From: Malachius bipustulatus
Lineage: Eukaryota > Arthropoda > Insecta > Coleoptera > Melyridae
Reading direction: 5' to 3'
DNA: 64,000 nt
Assembly: GCA_910589415.1 (NCBI GenBank)
Contig: OU342630.1
Span: forward strand, 46,470,012 to 46,534,011
Made by a program: the position numbers and the translations under genes. Positions 59,219-64,000 of this stretch are shown here, piece by piece. The notes under the pieces are model-generated. The model was not told the origin of the DNA, did not search any database, and worked only from the letters and a program-made list of their open reading frames with translations. Position 1 is the first letter of the stretch; each line of letters opens with the position of its first letter.

Positions 59219-59525
59219 AAGAGTAGCTGACCTGAGTCTGTTTTACAGATATTTTAATGGAAAGTGTTCAAAAGACGTGGCTCGCTTGATCCCACCAAGA
59301 TCAAGACCGGGCAGAAATACACGCCGAGCCGCAGACGCTCATCCGTATCAGGTTCAGCTCGTTACACCGCGTACCACCCTATTTCAGACTTCTTTTATGT
59401 ATAGAACCGCATCACTTTGGAATAGCATTCCAAAGGGCGTGTTTCCCGAAGTATACAACCTACAGAGATTCAAGGCCAACGTGAATCGATATCTCCGCTC
59501 ATGCACCGCTCCCAGAGCGTCATAG
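59219..59525 (+). pseudogene. LINE copy 2, C-terminal block
   Basis: It continues RRVADLSLFYRYFNG to the original stop (59523-59525) and the same TAGGGATTTCCCTGCAG 3' UTR as copy 1, followed by AATAAA and oligo-A. Confidence 0.85.
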
Positions 59526-59555
59526 GGATTTCCCTGCAGTGCATGTGCATTTTCA

Positions 59556-59595
<40 letters not shown>

Positions 59596-59982
59596 AAGAA
59601 AATTAGGATTCATCTTCATACAGGCAGATAAGTATGGTATTCCATTAATCATACAAAGTAACCCCCCAAAGTCGCTATTTTTCATCCTAAATAAAACAGG
59701 AAATAATAAATATCTTAAAAATCGCTGCGCCACTGGCTGTCGTCGCGGAGGTCTCTGACAGCATTGCCATTTTCACCGCAATCCTCTATTTATGCGATCG
59801 GTCACTCCTTTTCTCACTCACATGAAGATACAAATGAGATGATGGATTTGGATTATTTATTATTTATGAATGGAATGCTGGGTCTATTTTTTTAGACGTC
59901 ATTGATGTGGCCCTTTTTTTTGCACCTAAGTGTATATTTATTTACATTTAAATATTTCTTTAGTATTTAATTCAAGTATTAC

Positions 59983-60212
59983 CAGTTTGAATGTAGGCAT
60001 TCTTGGTCAAGTATCTCAAAAAAGCTTCCAGTTGTGCCAAACAACATTCAACTAAGCATCTCAGTACACTTCTATTGATGAGCGACCTTATTAAAAACCT
60101 GATCACGTTTGCAATAGTTAAAATAAGAGATCCAAAGCACACTGTTCCGATATGATAAACCAGTAAATTGTAAAAACTGTAGTAAATCGGTCGCACTAAA
60201 GTACTCTTATCT
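59983..60212 (-). CDS. SLC44 choline-transporter-like gene A, exon n-3
   Basis: Acceptor ATTTTCAG ends at 60213, donor GTAATA starts at 59982; 230 bp, entry phase 2, exit phase 1. It encodes DKSTLVRPIYYSFYNLLVYH, then IGTVCFGSLILTIANVIRFL, a Cys-containing CLVECCLAQLEAFLRYL segment and KNAYIQT. This is the most conserved part of CTLs: the R-x-x-x-x-H-x-G-(S/T)-x-x-x-G-S block and the NAY motif before the next exon. Upstream exons were not found between here and 64000. Together the four exons give 208 C-terminal residues plus two split codons. Confidence 0.93.
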
Positions 60213-63200
60213 CTGAAAATATAAAAAGTGACATTATTTAAACACTAATATTAGAATATAATGTTTAAGTACGTATACATTCCTCGGAGTGTAAAAGGCA
60301 TAACCGAAAATTTGGTGTGGTCCAATAAAAAGGGGCATATTTATGTAGTGAGAATATAAAGTTCATAATAAATTCAGTAAAATGGAAACTTTTGAAAAAA
60401 AAAGTCAGAAAGCAGCGATATTTCTCAAATCCGATAGGGCCAGACCACTCCCTCCAGACCTGTAACTATTACGAAACTTTCAGTTTCCCCCCACAGGTCA
60501 AAACTATGACCTGTGATTGAGTAACAAAAACGGGTTTTTGCGAAATTTGAAGGGACACTCTGTACAAACCACTTTTTTAAAAGAGCTTTTTCATATGAAA
60601 TATACAAAATCCTCCATTGGTTCTACACTAACGGTTTATGAATTCATGCTTTTGGCTTGTAAGGTAAAGCTGATGGGAGGGTTTTTAAAACCGAAATGGA
60701 CTCAAAAGCAGGTTGTTAGTGTAGGTACATGTTGTCCACTGTAAAAATTTCAGTTCGATTTCTTTAAAAATGTGACAATAAATGGAAATCTAAATTTAGC
60801 AAATTTGCCCATTGAGCTTTTTTGCGTAAAAATAACGATTCCGAAACCAAAAAATTTACTGCTTTCTCAATTTTTTTCAAAACTTGTCGATTTCCATTTT
60901 ACTGAATTTATTCGTGACGCCATTTTGAAATGGGTTCGCCGGTGTAACTGAAGTGCATCTTTTTCTTAATTTGTCGTATGAATAATGATAATCGTCTATA
61001 GTTTTAAAATTAGACCTAATTTAGTGACAACAACACAATTTGGCCGAATTTGAGGGGCTACGCTGATTAAGCCCCTCCCTACAAATTATACATTACTCGA
61101 AAGCCACCCATAAGTTCTACTAGATTTTAAAATTTATTGCCTAAGATGATAGGATTAAAGTTATCAATTATTTTTTATTAAAAAATATAGAGAGCAATAC
61201 CTACATTACACAAAAATTACAAATACTGCATTGCAAGTCAAATTTTTTTCTGATTTTGATTTGGTATAAATTTTGATATTCTCAAGGGACTTCGATATTG
61301 TTTTTCCATGCTGGCAGCCCTATCCCTTATTTTTCTACTTTATTGGATTAAAAAAAAACTACAAACAAATTTTCCTCAGGGGGGTATGTGAAGACATGCA
61401 GAACCACTCCTTGGTTTTTGAACCCCAGTTTTTCAAATAAATTTTTCATGTGTTGTTTTGGGAGAAAATTTCGAAGCTTGATGTCTCACCTCAAGACTGT
61501 TTTGAAATCTTCGGTTAAACACCGGAACTTACAGTGTGATCAAAAAATCAACGATTTGCTCTTGAAGTGAAAACTTTTTTCATCGCCAACCTATTAAAAG
61601 CTCTATATCGAACATAAATATCAGACAAAAAAATTCAGGGACGAAAATTGACGCAGAACAAACATTAAAAACAAAAGGATGCATAAAAATTTACTCAAAT
61701 TAATATTTCTTCTGGCAACATGTTTTGGGAGGTTGAAGGAAAATAAAATTGTCTCCCAACATAACTTCAATAATTGTGAACACTTTAAGAATTTTCTTTC
61801 AAAAATGAGATAAAAAAAAGTTGAAAACAGGTAGTCAAATCACAACTGCACGTTTTCAGAGGGAATATTACTTCTCTTGTCTATACTACTACTACTTGTC
61901 TACGAAGATTAATTTAATAAATTTACGTTACGAAAATTGTAACAACCACTAACTAGTCTAGCTCTGAGTTCCTCGGTTTAGTAATATTTGTCTCCTACAA
62001 GCAAGCAACAATTTGAAGTGGATTAAAATTAATATAGATTCAGCTTCTTTTTTTCGGACAATTAGTGTTTGTTACTATTTTCCTAACGATGGTTACGCAC
62101 CATTCTCAGGTAGGTATGCATGGGCACTGATTCCCTCCGAATGCGTAAAGAAAAAAGTTATTATTGGCTACTGTTTAATAACATTTTTTTATGTCATTGT
62201 GGGGGTGGCATGAGAGAATAATAATTATAAAAATCTGCGAGGTCTTAAAATGGCAGGTCAAGAGAGAAAGGTAATAAATTTTGAAAAGGTAGATAATTGT
62301 TCTCTCACCACCTCAATATAGAGAGATCAAGTTAGGCGCCAAATCCTACGCTTACGTGACACTCTCTCCCCACTTCATTCGAACAGGAAACAGGTAAAAG
62401 AGAAAGTCGTGGGATGCCAGTTGTCTTTTTAATTTAGAAAATAATTTGATGTCATTTATAAAATAGTAATTCCCTAATTTGTTTAACTATTGCTTTTCTG
62501 ATTGATATTTAAAAGTAAATATTGTCCCTCTCTTTAAGAAACCTTGTATCTGCTTAACGAGATTTATATTTCCTGATGTTATTTATAAAGTGTTTACAAA
62601 TAAAAATGTTCACTTTTTTAATATTATAATGGTGTACTTAAGCTCAAAAATTTAATAATTAATTTGACATATAATTTAATAAGCTTCAGCAGAGTCGACT
62701 ATGTGCCTTGGCTGAACATTTATTTTAGAAACTATTTTTAAATAATTGATCACTCTTCACTCTCATTGATTGTCTTATTCTGATCATTTGAAACTTGCAA
62801 AGGAAACTGGAGATAGGTAGGTACTAATATGTTCGAACTGTCTCATCCGATAGAAACTTCAGTCTTCCCAGAGATTGTTTATGAATAAAAAAATTGCTCT
62901 ACTTACAGATAAAGTTGTAGCGGTGCACACGAATTTACCATTTGCCAAAAAGAGATGTGGATACTTGCAGGGGATTAAAACTTAGTTGTTTCTCTTCCAC
63001 GATGTATAGAAATAGGTATACGGCTCTAATATAAATTGTTGTCTGGTGATGTGATGACGTCATGAAAGTCTATGGAGGCCCAGGTCTCGCAACTTCCGTT
63101 ACTTTATTTAATCGCGGCCGGTTTGATGGATTGCTTCAGAAGTGATTAATTTCCAGAAAAACTTGGTTTATTCGCGTATTTATTGATTTAAATATCGCGA

Positions 63201-64000
63201 TGCCACCCACAATCGCAATATCGCCGCCAATTTGCGAGAATCTTGTTAAAAGACGTAATTCACGAAACGAAGATAATAACTCGGTACTTGCTTTTTCGGA
63301 CTTGACTGTCGTTGAGATAATTATGTAGAAACAATTTATTTTCTCGATATGTAGACAAAGCAAAGATAAAGATAATTTATTCAGGTAAGTTACAAGTGAG
63401 GCTTCCCTTGTTCATCTGCCACCGACGCGACCTCTCACACTCCGCAGTCTCGCCTCATCTCCTTGTTCTAGCTTGTTGGCCCTCTCACCGCCGCTCTGGA
63501 TGTCCCCGCCATCCTTTTTGTCACCCCTGTACGCTGTACTCTCTTCCATTGGATACTTCCCGCGCGTCTGTCTTCTTCTCTTTCTAGTTATGTGTTTCAG
63601 GTATGTGTGATGCCCGCTAAGTGATGACCCGCAGTCCGTGAAATTAAACATGCTATTGTTTGGCAAAGGTTGTTAAAAAATTTTTGCTCGATGAAATAAT
63701 TTTTATTTTGACGTTAAAATGCGCGTAGATAGAGTTTAACGCCGCTAATGCATTACATCATGTCATACAATTTTGCTCCCAAAAAAGATTTCCATAATAA
63801 ATTTTGATTTCAATTATTAGTATGTAAACATAAACACAGGTGTTGAACCTATGTGAACGAAAATTTCAAAACAGTCTCGAGGTGAAATATCAAACTTCAA
63901 AATTTTCTCATGAAAACTTAAATTTATGTGGAAAACTGGAGTATCAAAACAGCGAAGTGATTTGCAAGGCTTCACATATCACCCTGTAGAAATTTTTTTG
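60213..64000. other. Intronic or flanking sequence, no exon recognised
   Basis: The rest of SLC44 gene A should lie upstream (to the right), but no membrane-helix exon with splice sites could be read here. A repeat similar to 34850-35020 occurs around 60420-60960 (GGGACACTCTGTAC, CCATTTTGAAATGG, CTGAAGTGCA). A GTAAGT donor on the minus strand near 62905 follows a short open stretch (about 62906-62975), a weak exon candidate without a family match. Confidence 0.35.

Larger units (their letters stand above)
47961..59593 (+). mobile_element. LINE copy 2, split by two insertions
   Basis: Same family as 4807-7989, closely similar. Starts at about 47961 (5' UTR extends about 200 bp further than copy 1) and ends in a long oligo-A at 59559-59593. 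The coding region is in three blocks (to 49160, 56949-58768, 59219-59525) separated by the Gypsy element and a 443 bp retro-insert. It occupies the 13.8 kb intron of SLC44 gene A and is in antisense orientation to that gene. Confidence 0.88.

Noticed and set aside
62013..62213. 66-codon hydrophobic frame, considered as an SLC44 exon
   Set aside because: Wrong strand for the gene and no CTL motif.
63136..63363. Minus-strand 75-codon frame considered as an upstream exon of SLC44 gene A
   Set aside because: No CTL similarity and no convincing splice sites.
1..64000. CRISPR arrays, bacterial operons or a virus genome
   Set aside because: No regularly spaced repeats; gene structure is spliced and the repeats are eukaryotic transposons.

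Overview
The window looks like nuclear DNA of an arthropod, most likely an insect. It is AT-rich, has spliced genes with long introns, and is packed with eukaryotic transposable elements (non-LTR LINEs, a Ty3/Gypsy element, Penelope, PIF-like and mariner-like remnants). Exon-like blocks are joined by consensus GT/AG sites. Nothing indicates a bacterial or viral genome. Species was not assigned.

The only host genes I can support are two members of the choline-transporter-like (SLC44/CTL) family, both on the minus strand. Gene A gives four C-terminal exons (60212-59983, 46193-46027, 40039-39947, 35972-35832 with the stop). Its 5' exons lie beyond the right edge or were not recognised. Gene B gives four N-terminal exons (22171-22148, 10373-10251, 10155-10013, 9901-9809) and runs off the left side. 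All visible splice phases agree. C-terminal exons precede N-terminal exons along the minus strand, so these are two tandem paralogues or a rearranged/misassembled locus, not one gene.

Almost everything else is mobile DNA in introns and in the 13.7 kb spacer. 0-4.2 kb: inverted pair of Penelope fragments with hammerhead-ribozyme cores, and foldback repeats. 4.8-8.0 kb: full-frame LINE with endonuclease and reverse transcriptase. 8.5-9.3, 18.1-21.3, 29.8-30.8 and 36.1-39.5 kb: long palindromic elements with CAGGG...CCCTG ends and TA duplications, several nested. 13-15 kb: short terminal-inverted-repeat elements. 22.9 kb: copia relic. 28.5 kb: PIF-like short element carrying a MADF-like remnant. 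34.2 kb: tRNA-derived SINE head. 36.5-39.0 and 40.9-42.4 kb: LINE copies with RNase H. 37.4-38.5 and 43.3-45.6 kb: two elements with related ends and dense subterminal dyads. 48.0-59.6 kb: second LINE copy split by a very young 7.8 kb Gypsy element and by a 443 bp retro-insert.

The most interesting items are: the Gypsy element, whose two 2082 bp LTRs are almost identical although its pol frame has lost RT-RNase H and the integrase core without losing frame; its gag/pol -1 slippery site; the ribozyme-bearing Penelope pair; the two subterminal-dyad elements; and the TA-targeting foldback family, for which an empty site can be read within this window.
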